NCBI GenBank assembly: GCA_947458455.1
Contig: CANGYJ010000001.1
Coordinates: 62,001-126,000, forward strand
Length of the DNA stretch: 64,000 nt
DNA from: Verrucomicrobiaceae bacterium
GTDB taxonomy: Bacteria; Verrucomicrobiota; Verrucomicrobiia; Verrucomicrobiales; Verrucomicrobiaceae
Reading direction: 5' to 3'
This document shows, piece by piece, positions 44,682-52,767 of this stretch. Both the position numbers and the translations under genes were made by a program. The notes under the pieces were generated by a model that was given only the letters and a program-made list of their open reading frames with translations, made no database searches and had not been told where the DNA came from. Each line of letters opens with the position of its first letter. Within the stretch, counting starts at the first letter, position 1.

Positions 44682-45250
44682 CCTTCGTTTGCCTGTCTCC
44701 TGACAAAAGCACTTCAATCTGTTTTTTTGGGGGGGGCTATTGCCGGAGTGCTTAGTTTTCGGTTGGGTTTTCGCTTGGTGATTGAGTGAGTGCAAACTCG
44801 GGTAGTGGCTCTTACCAGATGTGATCATCGCCTCGCGCAGTCACATGAAACACGTCTGTAGCTTGGGTAATCGCCCCCGTATCTGCCCCCGCTCCACCCG
44901 GCACTTTAGACCGGTTCTCAAAATTTCTGTCAGATTCCCTGCGGCGGGGCAGCCTCATTGGCAGTGTCATTCGCTCGTCAGCTATTGTCTTAATAGCCTC
45001 CGCGCTATTTCCTTGCCACTGAAGCCACCGCTCGCCGGTCATTTCAGACCTTCTTTTTGAGAAACGGTCTAAGCCAAGAATTGACTGCTGGAGCGTTGAT
45101 TTAAAGTTGGAGGCCGAAAATTTTAAAAAATACTTGCCATCAGCGTGATCTTTTTGGCAAAATTTAAATTCAGCCGTGAATTCCTAAATGCCCGTGTCCC
45201 GGCTGCGGGCCGCCTGTCAGAGATGCCATGAACCTTAAAGACCTTCTCCT
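44682..45250. other. Long intergenic region, partly AT-rich
   Basis: No confident gene. A minus-strand frame at 44812-45042 ends TDVFHVTARGDDHIW, faintly like the C-termini of pilus-assembly proteins, and could be a relic. A T7G8 run is at 44721-44735. 45080-45180 is AT-rich (AATTTTAAAAAATACTTGCC) and may hold the promoter of the next gene. At 45228-45254 an eight-codon frame MNLKDLLL ends on an ATGA overlap with the next start. Confidence 0.4.
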
Positions 45251-46801
45251 ATGACTCCTTTATCTTCTTACTCACCGTCTAGGCATTGCGGCACTTGCTG
45301 CATGCTGGCTCTTTTACCTCTCACCTGGGCCTGCACTGTCTGGAAAACCGATCGAGGCTGCTCCTCCAGCGGTGAAGATGAGACGAGGATTCAAAATGGG
45401 CAGCCGTATTATCTGCCCAAAGGCCTGCTTCACCTGACCATCAAAAAAAGCTCTGGTGATGAAGAAGTTGCGGATGAACCCGCCTCCAGCGGTAAGGGCG
45501 GCAAGGCTGCCACCGGAAAAGCGGACGAGGAACAGGTGGATGAATCGTCCGGCAACGTCCTTACTGCCGCACCTGGGAACACGCAGAGCAGCTCTGGCAA
45601 TGCCTCGGGTGGTGGAAAAAGCTACACGGTTAGCCTGGGGGTGGAGCATGAAGCGGATGCGACAGCAGGCGTATTTTATGCACGCTACAGCCCCAACTGG
45701 CTGTTCAAGGAACAAGTGGGCATTCAAGTAAACAACAAGCGATTACTGCATTGTGTGCAGACCAAGACCAAGGACGAGACCAAGACGGTCCTGAACAATG
45801 TGATGGACACGGTCACCAACGTGATCCGCTTTGGCGCGACCAAGGGAATGACAGGCTTTTCCACGGGGCGCACCACCGAGGGGGAGCAACCTGCCAGGGG
45901 TGGGGAATCGTTGCGCGACATCAAAAACGTGGTGGTCAAGGAACTCAACATCGACGAGCGATTTGACCCGCTGGATCCGGAAGAAAGGGAGCGTGTGACG
46001 CGAATGTTCGACGATGAGATTGGCAAGAACTACGCGGTGCTTTCGCCCTTTCGAATTGAGTTTCACCTACCTGAAGGACTACTCGGAATAGCCAAAAAAG
46101 TACGTGGAGGAGAGCGCCAAGGTCTCTATTTTCGCGAGCCAGCCCAGGTGGAGGTGGTGCTCAAACGCAATCCGCTGGTCTTTGAATATGCGCGTGAAAT
46201 GCTGAGCAAGCTGGTAGAACTGAGCCATCTGGCGGAAGATGAGCTTCGCAGCGCAGAGGCTGGACATAAGACGGCTAAAAAGAACGCGGCCGGCCGCAAA
46301 AAAGAAGCGGAGAGCGTGAAGCCGATACCGGCCGATGATGCAGCCATCACGGCAGCGCAGGGACAAGGCAACGGACAGCCGAATGTGCCGGCGGAAGACG
46401 ATGAGGTCACCGAGGCAGATGATGCTGCAAAAGAGGCCAAGGCTCGATATGACGCCGTCATGTCCAAACTAGCGGATATGGAGAAGCTCTATTACAGGGC
46501 ACAACCAGGGGCATCTGCCACTGTCGGGCGGATGTCTGCCGTGGTGCTGAACAAACAGCGCCTATACACACTGGATATTAAACGCAGTGCTTTTGTGGAA
46601 AGAACGACACAGCTACAGATCGACAATGGCGTGGTGATGGGAATCGGTCACGACAAGCCCAGTGAAGTGAAAGGTTTCACGGAGATCCCGTTGGAACTGA
46701 CCAAAAAGTTACTGGAGCTGCCTAAGGCCATATTTACGAGCAAAAAAGAGGTGGCAACTGAGCGTAAGGAATTCCTCAACGCACAGCAAAGCGGCAATTG
46801 A
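45251..46801 (+). CDS. Exported or lipid-anchored protein of unknown function
   Basis: 516 residues. The N-terminus (CCMLALLPLTWACTVWKTDRGCSSSG) looks like a signal sequence with a weak lipobox at LTWAC. After it come YYLPKGLLHLTIKK, which resembles the start of DUF4831-like proteins, and a low-complexity acidic/Ser-Gly linker (about 72-125). A beta-rich domain follows (SYTVSLGVEHEADATAGVFYARYSPNWLFKEQVGIQVNNKRLLHCVQT...), then a long charged coiled-coil segment (about 310-420) and a C-terminal domain. GC and codon use differ mildly from neighbours. The next gene begins 34 bases downstream; the two probably act together. An alternative start is the ATG at 45302. I cannot name a function. Confidence 0.7.
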   Translation: MTPLSSYSPSRHCGTCCMLALLPLTWACTVWKTDRGCSSSGEDETRIQNGQPYYLPKGLLHLTIKKSSGDEEVADEPASSGKGGKAATGKADEEQVDESSGNVLTAAPGNTQSSSGNASGGGKSYTVSLGVEHEADATAGVFYARYSPNWLFKEQVGIQVNNKRLLHCVQTKTKDETKTVLNNVMDTVTNVIRFGATKGMTGFSTGRTTEGEQPARGGESLRDIKNVVVKELNIDERFDPLDPEERERVTRMFDDEIGKNYAVLSPFRIEFHLPEGLLGIAKKVRGGERQGLYFREPAQVEVVLKRNPLVFEYAREMLSKLVELSHLAEDELRSAEAGHKTAKKNAAGRKKEAESVKPIPADDAAITAAQGQGNGQPNVPAEDDEVTEADDAAKEAKARYDAVMSKLADMEKLYYRAQPGASATVGRMSAVVLNKQRLYTLDIKRSAFVERTTQLQIDNGVVMGIGHDKPSEVKGFTEIPLELTKKLLELPKAIFTSKKEVATERKEFLNAQQSGN

Positions 46802-46834
46802 TCGCTCCCATCAGCCTCAGCCCTGCCAAATCCC

Positions 46835-47716
46835 GTGCCTAGTCTCCCCAGTTTTATTTCTGTCGTGCCGCTTTCTACGCAATTTGCCCCTGAAGATGTC
46901 ATGTGGGCGGTGGGAGCGCTAAACAAGCAGATCATCCGGGACTTTGGCCCCATCTGGGGGGTGTCGGCGAGTGTGGACATGGCACCGTCGCTGGACCGGG
47001 TGACGCCAGGTAAGTGGAAGATCGCGTTGGTGGACAACATCGTCATTGATGGCCTTAGCGCCTTTCACGGGTGGGTCGGTACCATGCCATACGCGCTGGT
47101 GGAGTATTCCAAAACGTGGACCATTTCACTGAGCCATGAATGCCTTGAAATGCTGGCGGACCCTTTCGGTCAGCGTCTAGTGCCAGGCCAGTCGATCGAG
47201 GATCCTCAAAAACGTGTCGAATATCTTGTGGAAGTATGTGATCCCTGCCAGTCCGACCAATTTGCTTATCGTGTGGATGGCGTGTTGATGTCCGATTTCT
47301 ACACGCCCAACTACTTTGATCCCGTGTTTTCACCCGGGGTGCGTTATTCATTCAACACCGGCAACTCAGATGGAGCGGATGCCCTCCAAGCAAGCAGTAT
47401 CCCTCGGCCACGCAATGTGCCCAAGGGAGGCTACCTGACGTGGCATGATCCATCGACTGGGAAGTGGAGCCAATATGACAACATGGGCGCGACTCCCAAG
47501 ATTCGAGAGATTCCTCCTCCGGCAGGCGTCCTTGCAAGAAAGGCGATTGATCGCTTCACGAGATCACGTGAGCGCATGTTCTGGAAGAAGCGACACGCGA
47601 AACTACCTGCCGACTTCGATGCTTTCGACCGAAGCTTTTTTAACGACAGCGTTGGAAACGCCAAAGAACTAATCAAGAAACTGTGCCGGAAAAGAGGTGG
47701 TATGCGCGTAGTGTGA
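46835..47716 (+). CDS. Conserved unknown protein with SHECLEMLADP motif
   Basis: 293 residues without a signal peptide. Its layout, FISVVPLSTQFAPEDVMWAVGALNKQIIRDFGPIWGVSASV ... WTISLSHECLEMLADPFGQRLV ... VEYLVEVCDPCQSDQFAYRVDGVLMSDFYTPNYFDP ... GGYLTWHDPSTGKWSQY, recalls a family of uncharacterised proteins found in scattered bacteria. The HExxE within SHECLEMLADP, with acidic and cysteine residues downstream (EVCDPC), looks like a metallopeptidase-like metal site, but no activity is known to me. It pairs with the exported 516-residue protein upstream. Confidence 0.72.
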   Translation: MPSLPSFISVVPLSTQFAPEDVMWAVGALNKQIIRDFGPIWGVSASVDMAPSLDRVTPGKWKIALVDNIVIDGLSAFHGWVGTMPYALVEYSKTWTISLSHECLEMLADPFGQRLVPGQSIEDPQKRVEYLVEVCDPCQSDQFAYRVDGVLMSDFYTPNYFDPVFSPGVRYSFNTGNSDGADALQASSIPRPRNVPKGGYLTWHDPSTGKWSQYDNMGATPKIREIPPPAGVLARKAIDRFTRSRERMFWKKRHAKLPADFDAFDRSFFNDSVGNAKELIKKLCRKRGGMRVV

Positions 47717-47987
47717 ATGTCCGCTACCAAGGTGTCGGCGCGATTGTCTAGGAACATTGGGGGCGCGTGCGCGGCGTTCCAACGACGCAGATCGTGGACC
47801 GGCCCGCTCGCATGCTGGTGGGGGCACTCGCTACGGCGGTGAAATCGCCGTTGGGCTGGTCATGCAGCCCCGCGCTGGTCGTCGCAATGCCGGATCGACG
47901 TCGACGGATGAAGGTGAGGAAGTAGCATTTCCTGATGGACAGAGCCTGTGGTTTCCGATTAAACCGGGACTCGCTTTTTCCCCCACC

Positions 47988-49367
47988 ATGAAACGAGTTC
48001 CTTTCACTTCCCGTCGTCGCTTTCTCGCCCAGTCTGCCGCTGCCATCGGCTTTCCCACCATCGTTCCGGCCAGTGTGTTTGGCGAGAATGCCCCTTCCAA
48101 GAAGGTCACCATGGCCGTGATCGGCTGGGGCATGATGGGGCCTTCGAACACGGGCAAATTCCTCGGCGAGTCGGACTGCCAGATCGTGGCGGCCTGTGAC
48201 ATCGACAAGCGGGCGCTGCAAAAGGCGCTCGATACCGTGAACGGTGCTTACAAGAACAAAGACTGCCAGGGCTACCACGACTACCGCGAGGTGATGGCTC
48301 GCAAGGACATCGACACCGTCATGCTGGCCGTGCCGGACAGCTGGCACGCTCTCACCGCCATTGAAGCGGCGAAGAACGGCAAGGACATCTACGGCGAGAA
48401 GCCACTCGCTCGCACCATCGCCGAGCAGCAGGCCATCGTGAAGGCCATGCAGAAGCATGGACGCATCTGGCAGACCGGCTCCTGGCAGCGCAGCGAGTCG
48501 AATTTCCGCATCGGTGCCGAGGTCGTGCGCAACGGCCTCATTGGCAAACTCCGCGAGGTGCATGTGGGTCTGCCTGCCGGGCACAACGACTTCGCCAAAA
48601 CGGGCGACAAGCGCAGCGTCACCCTTCCGCCCGCCGAACTCGACTATGAGATGTGGATCGGCCCTGCAACGATGCAGGACTATATCGAGTGCCGCGTGCA
48701 TAAAAACTGGCGCTGGGACTACAACATCGGCGGCGGCCAGCTTCTCGACTGGATCGGCCACCATGGCGACATCGCGCACTGGGGCATGGATTGCGACAAC
48801 AACGGCCCCGTCGAGGTGAGCCCTATCCAGGTGGACATGCCACCGCGAACGGACATTTGGAACACGGCGACCAAATACCGCGCCGAGGCGAAGTATGCCG
48901 GCGACATCACCATGACCATCGCCGGTGGTCATGGCGACATCCAGATGGGCACGAAGTGGATCGGCTCCGACGGCTGGGTGTATGTGAATCGCGGCGGCAC
49001 TTACGACTGCTCGAATCCCGCCTTCAAAAAGATCATCAGGAAGCGCCAAGACGAAAAAGACCCAAACAGCCCCGTCGTCGAAGGCTCCACCGCGCCAAAG
49101 CTCGGCGATGATGTGATCAAAACACGCCTTTACGAGACCCCCGGCCATTGGAGGAACTTCCTCGATTGTGTGAAGAGCCGCCAGCCCACGGTCACGCCGG
49201 TGGAAACCGCTCATCACAGCGCCATCCCCGGCCACCTGGCCCTCATCGCGATGACGCTGAATCGTTCCATCAAATGGGACCCCGCCAAGGAAGAGATCCT
49301 TGGCGATGCCGAAGCCTCAAAGCTGCTCGGTCGCGAGTATCGCGGCCCGTGGAAGCTGGAGGCGTGA
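47988..49367 (+). CDS. Gfo/Idh/MocA family oxidoreductase, Tat-type signal
   Basis: 459 residues. The leader MKRVPFTSRRRFLAQSAAAIGFPTIVPASVFG has twin arginines. The nucleotide-binding start VTMAVIGWGMMGPSNTGKFL and the EKP motif (YGEKPLARTIAEQQAIV) are present. The second domain includes WRWDYNIGGGQLLDWIGHHGDIAHWGMD, with the active-site histidine region. It is longer than cytoplasmic members because of the leader and insertions, as in other exported PVC paralogues. The start at 47988 gives the Tat leader. About 270 bases upstream hold no gene. A palindromic pair follows the gene. Confidence 0.9.
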   Translation: MKRVPFTSRRRFLAQSAAAIGFPTIVPASVFGENAPSKKVTMAVIGWGMMGPSNTGKFLGESDCQIVAACDIDKRALQKALDTVNGAYKNKDCQGYHDYREVMARKDIDTVMLAVPDSWHALTAIEAAKNGKDIYGEKPLARTIAEQQAIVKAMQKHGRIWQTGSWQRSESNFRIGAEVVRNGLIGKLREVHVGLPAGHNDFAKTGDKRSVTLPPAELDYEMWIGPATMQDYIECRVHKNWRWDYNIGGGQLLDWIGHHGDIAHWGMDCDNNGPVEVSPIQVDMPPRTDIWNTATKYRAEAKYAGDITMTIAGGHGDIQMGTKWIGSDGWVYVNRGGTYDCSNPAFKKIIRKRQDEKDPNSPVVEGSTAPKLGDDVIKTRLYETPGHWRNFLDCVKSRQPTVTPVETAHHSAIPGHLALIAMTLNRSIKWDPAKEEILGDAEASKLLGREYRGPWKLEA

Positions 49368-49393
49368 GGAGCACTTCTGCCACCGCAGAGATT

Positions 49394-49423
49394 GGAACGC
49401 CGCAGAGTTCTGTGCGGCGTTCC
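49394..49423. repeat. GGAACGCCGCA palindrome
   Basis: Perfect 11-bp arms GGAACGCCGCA (49394-49404) and TGCGGCGTTCC (49413-49423), 8-base loop GAGTTCTG. It lies 26 bases past the Gfo/Idh stop and could also slow transcription; no T-run follows. A related GCGGCGTTCC fragment occurs near 47770. Confidence 0.7.
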
Positions 49424-49449
49424 TACCTCCTGACCAACTGCTCCAGAAG

Positions 49450-49504
49450 CTGACAAAAAATGGGGACAAAAAAGCGGATATTTTCTGTCCCCATTTTTTG
49501 TCAG
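49450..49504. repeat. Long REP-like palindrome with TGGGGACA core
   Basis: Arms of 24 bases at 49450-49473 and 49481-49504 with one mismatch and a 7-base loop (GCGGATA). The inner core AATGGGGACAAAA...TTTTCTGTCCCCATT is shared with the element at 6957-7016. It lies between the convergent Gfo/Idh and FAH genes and may double as a terminator. Confidence 0.8.
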
Positions 49505-49581
49505 CCAGATCGGGGGGCAGTGACTTTCGATTTCACCGTCTGCCTGCGGTGTTCTGCCGTGGGAAAAAGGACTGGGCGACC

Positions 49582-50385
49582 TCAAGCCTCCAGCCGCACG
49601 GGATTGGTCAGCGTGCCGATCTTTTCGATCTCCACGCTGACGGTGTCGCCATCCGCCAGCCACACGGGTGGTGTGCGGGCCATGCCGACGCCGTGCGGCG
49701 TGCCGGTGAGGATGACGGTGCCGGGCATGAGGGTGGTGCTGCCGCTGAGGAATTCGATGAGCGTGGGCACATCGAAGATCATGTCGTTCGTGTTCCAATC
49801 CTGCATCACCTGGCCGTTGAGCACGGTTTTGATGGCGAGGGCATTCGGATTCGGAATTTCATCGGCGGTGACGAGCACGGGGCCGAGCGGGCAAAAGGTG
49901 TCGAAGGTCTTTCCCCGGCACCATTGGCCGCCACCGGCATGCTTTTGCCAGTCGCGGGCGCTCACATCATTGGCGCAGGTGTAGCCAAGCACATGCTGGA
50001 GGGCGTTTTCACGCGTCACATTGCGGGCGGTCTTGCCGATGACGACGGCCAACTCGCATTCGTAGTCCACTTTGTCGCTCTTCAGATGCGTCGGCAGCAA
50101 AATGGGATCGCCGGGATGTTGGATGACGTTGGGCAGCTTCATGAAGACGACGGGATGCTGCGGGATGGCGGCCTTGGTCTCCTCCGCATGAAAGCGGTAA
50201 TTCAGGCCGATGCACACAATCGCGAAGGGCTGGAGTGGGGCGAGCGTCTTCACGACTTCGGCGCGACGTTCCGTGACGCGGAAGTCGCCAAGGATGTCTC
50301 CCTCAATGGCGAAAGCGCTGCCATCCGGCTGAAGGGCGGCGTGGGCGATGCGACCGGAGGAATCAGTGTGGCGGATGATTTTCAT
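49582..50385 (-). CDS. Fumarylacetoacetate hydrolase family protein
   Basis: 267 residues. The FAH fold is clear: IVCIGLNYRFHAEE, PVVFMKLPNVIQHPGDPILLP, the metal-binding VDYECELAVVIGK, GYTCANDVSARDWQKHAGG...RGKTFDTFCPLGPVLVTADEI, and TVILTGTPHGVGMARTPPVWL. Members cleave C-C bonds of acylpyruvates or decarboxylate/isomerise related acids with Mg2+. The exact substrate cannot be deduced. It stands alone between a palindrome and a lipoprotein gene on the same strand. Confidence 0.9.
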   Translation of the reverse strand: MKIIRHTDSSGRIAHAALQPDGSAFAIEGDILGDFRVTERRAEVVKTLAPLQPFAIVCIGLNYRFHAEETKAAIPQHPVVFMKLPNVIQHPGDPILLPTHLKSDKVDYECELAVVIGKTARNVTRENALQHVLGYTCANDVSARDWQKHAGGGQWCRGKTFDTFCPLGPVLVTADEIPNPNALAIKTVLNGQVMQDWNTNDMIFDVPTLIEFLSGSTTLMPGTVILTGTPHGVGMARTPPVWLADGDTVSVEIEKIGTLTNPVRLEA

Positions 50386-50423
50386 GCGCCGGATGCTTGA
50401 ACGGCATCAGCCATGCTGCCAGT

Positions 50424-50861
50424 TCAAATCGAGGGCGGCATGGGCGGGAGCATCATGCTGCGATTCATGGCACCGCGCCCGGTATTGGAAAACGGAGCGC
50501 TCATCATCGCATCCCGCCGCGTGCGGTAGAGTGGATAGAGGCGCGAGTAGGTGCTGCGCAGTTTTTCACGCACTAGCTCTGCCTCGCTCGTCGGTGGCAG
50601 TCGACGCACGGCAAAGATAAGATGGTTCATCGCTTGCTGAATGTTCACGCGGAGGTGGCCACTTTCGAGCCGGGTGCCGCCATGATGAAGGGTGACAGGT
50701 TGGTTCTCCTGACCCCGAGGACCGAGCAATCGGCTGGCGGACTCCTCCGGGCCAAAGTCGTCGTAGTGAAGCACGAGCGGTGTGGGATGAATGCTGCGCT
50801 GCCATTGCGCCGAGGTGCAGCTCATGAGGAGAAAGGGGAGAAGGAAGAACAGGCGGCGCAT
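50424..50861 (-). CDS. Small lipoprotein of unknown function
   Basis: 145 residues from the ATG at 50861 (MRRLFFLLPFLLMSC, lipobox LMSC); a second in-frame start eight codons upstream at 50885 exists. The mature part has no recognised domain: LVLHYDDFGPEESASRLLGPRGQENQPVTLHHGGTRLE, then a helical end rich in methionine and arginine. It lies 38 bases upstream of the FAH gene on the same strand and may share its transcript. Confidence 0.65.
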   Translation of the reverse strand: MRRLFFLLPFLLMSCTSAQWQRSIHPTPLVLHYDDFGPEESASRLLGPRGQENQPVTLHHGGTRLESGHLRVNIQQAMNHLIFAVRRLPPTSEAELVREKLRSTYSRLYPLYRTRRDAMMSAPFSNTGRGAMNRSMMLPPMPPSI

Positions 50862-51107
50862 GGGGAGATAACTGGCTCTTTTCACCCGCCAGTTCCATCG
50901 TCTTTCACGGCTATTTAGAAGCCTTTTGAAGCTCTGATGTGGAATTCGATCGTGGCTGGGCCACGGTTTTGCATCTGCGGAGTTGCTCTGCTAACCTCCG
51001 TTGGGGCACTTACAGGCGAATGAGGCTCCGACACGCATTTTGCCTGTTTGAAATGCGTGCTGGACATTTCGGCCCGTTTTCCCATAAAGTCCGCCCTCTT
51101 TTCCGGC

Positions 51108-51266
51108 ATGCGCATCGTCTCTAAAGTCCTCTGGACCCTCGCCTTTCTCGCCGCCACCTTCATCTGGATGGTGCTCTTTGAGCATGGATTCAGCGTGAAG
51201 GGGCTCACTGAGGGCACCCAGACGGAATTGAAGACCATCAGCGCCTGGTTTTCCGGCAAGAAATAA
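51108..51266 (+). CDS. Small single-span membrane protein
   Basis: 52 residues: MRIVSKVLWTLAFLAATFIWMVLFEHGF followed by SVKGLTEGTQTELKTISAWF. One transmembrane helix near the N-terminus and a short polar tail. The ATG at 51108 was chosen over an upstream start at 51048 because it opens directly on the helix. It lies 36 bases upstream of the TPR gene on the same strand, hinting at a joint role. Function unknown. Confidence 0.6.
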   Translation: MRIVSKVLWTLAFLAATFIWMVLFEHGFSVKGLTEGTQTELKTISAWFSGKK

Positions 51267-51302
51267 GTCACTCACCTCTCCACGCCCACTCCCCTCGGGA
51301 AC

Positions 51303-52691
51303 ATGATCACCACGGACCTCGACCTCGACCCCAAATATCAAAACCTCTGGAAGCGCGCCCTCGTTTCCGCAGATCAGAAGAACTGGGACTACGTCATCAA
51401 TCTGGTGCTGCCGATTGTGAAGGACAACGTGGGCTTCATGCAGGGCCGCATGCTTCTGCGCACCGCCGAAGGCGAAAAAGTGAATGCGGGGGGCAAAAAG
51501 TTTGGCCTCGGCAGCCTCGGCCTCGGTGGTGGCGGTCTCTTCAAATCGTCCAAAAAGGACCCGTTGGAGCAGATCGCCGAAATGGAGGAGAATGTCTTCC
51601 AGAAGGATCCCTTCAATATCGGGACCAATACCCAGCTATACGATCTGGCGATGAAGATGCATTTCCCCGAGTTGGCCGCCTTTGCCCTTGAGACCATCCG
51701 CATGGGGCATTCGGAAAACACGAAGAACATGCACAAGCTCGCGGAGCACTACATGGCGCATGATGAGCCTCAAAAGGCCAGTGATGTGTATCGCGCGATT
51801 TTGAAGGTCGATCCTCGGGACATCGGTGCCAACAAAGGTGAGAAGGATGCCGCCGCGAAGACCTCCATCAAAACGCAAGGCTGGTCCCAGGAAGGTGACT
51901 TCCGCAGCAAGATGAAGGATAGCGGAGAGGCCGCCAAGCTGGAGAAACTCAGCAAGCAGGGCATGACCCAGGAGGAGATGGAACTCTTCCTTGCCGAGAC
52001 GATCGAACTCTACAATTCCGACCAAACGAACATCGTCGTCGTCAAGCGCATGGCCGATCTCTATGAGCGCATCGGCCAGCTCGAAAACGCCTACACCTTC
52101 TTCGAATATGCCCTCACGCTGAACCCTGGAGATGTCTCCATGCAGCGCAAGGTGGAGAACCTCCAGAACAAGATCCAGGACCTCCAGGTGGCCCAGATGG
52201 AGGCGGACATCGAATCCAATCCTGACGCGCCGGACATCGACGACAAGCGGGCGCAGATTGCTGAGATCCGCCGTCAGCGTGCTGGCAAGCTCATCGAAGA
52301 AGCCAAAATCCGCGTCGAGCGCAACCCCACGGACAAAGCGCTCCGCTACGAACTCGGTCAGGCCCTCTTTGAAGGTGCTCTCTATACCGAAGCCATCCCT
52401 GAACTTCAGCAGGCCCGCTCAAATCCGCATATCCGCACCAAGGCGATGCTGCTGCTGGGCCGCTGCTTCGAGAAAAAGAACATGAACGACCTTGCCGAAG
52501 GCGTGCTCGCCGAAGGGGCCAAGGAACTCGTTGCCATGGACAACGTCAAAAAGGAACTCCTTTACGAACTGGCCATGGTTTACAACAAATCCGGCAAGCA
52601 GGAGCAGTATCTCGAAGCCCTCAAAGAGATCTACAACACCGACTACGGCTACCGCGATGTGGCCAAGCGAGTCGAGTCCTCCTACACCTAA
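51303..52691 (+). CDS. TPR-repeat protein
   Basis: 462 residues with no signal peptide. TPR-like helical pairs occur at about 5-40 and 115-170 (MHKLAEHYMAHDEPQKASDVYRAILKVDP), 240-280 (VKRMADLYERIGQLENAYTFFEYALTLNPGDV) and 345-450 (LRYELGQALFEGALYTEAIPELQQA, LLYELAMVYNKSGKQEQYLEALKEIY). A glycine-rich loop (GLGSLGLGGGGLFKS) is near residue 70 and a charged coiled-coil stretch at about 285-335. It probably scaffolds a complex; partner unknown. A strong terminator follows. Confidence 0.85.
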   Translation: MITTDLDLDPKYQNLWKRALVSADQKNWDYVINLVLPIVKDNVGFMQGRMLLRTAEGEKVNAGGKKFGLGSLGLGGGGLFKSSKKDPLEQIAEMEENVFQKDPFNIGTNTQLYDLAMKMHFPELAAFALETIRMGHSENTKNMHKLAEHYMAHDEPQKASDVYRAILKVDPRDIGANKGEKDAAAKTSIKTQGWSQEGDFRSKMKDSGEAAKLEKLSKQGMTQEEMELFLAETIELYNSDQTNIVVVKRMADLYERIGQLENAYTFFEYALTLNPGDVSMQRKVENLQNKIQDLQVAQMEADIESNPDAPDIDDKRAQIAEIRRQRAGKLIEEAKIRVERNPTDKALRYELGQALFEGALYTEAIPELQQARSNPHIRTKAMLLLGRCFEKKNMNDLAEGVLAEGAKELVAMDNVKKELLYELAMVYNKSGKQEQYLEALKEIYNTDYGYRDVAKRVESSYT

Positions 52692-52717
52692 GCGAGAGAC
52701 CATCACCCTCTGAAATA

Positions 52718-52752
52718 AACGGGGCAGGCTTTTCGGCCTGCCCCGTTTTTTT
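52718..52752 (+). terminator. Intrinsic terminator after the TPR gene
   Basis: 12-bp stem AACGGGGCAGGC (52718-52729) with GCCTGCCCCGTT (52736-52747), loop TTTTCG, then TTTTT. It begins 26 bases past the stop codon. Confidence 0.93.
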
Positions 52753-52767
52753 GTTGGTGGAGATGAC

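Noticed and set aside
44812..45042. 76-codon minus-strand frame ending VFHVTARGDDHIW
   Set aside because: It has a faint resemblance to pilus-protein ends but no start signal, membrane helix or neighbour to support it; noted only as a possible relic.
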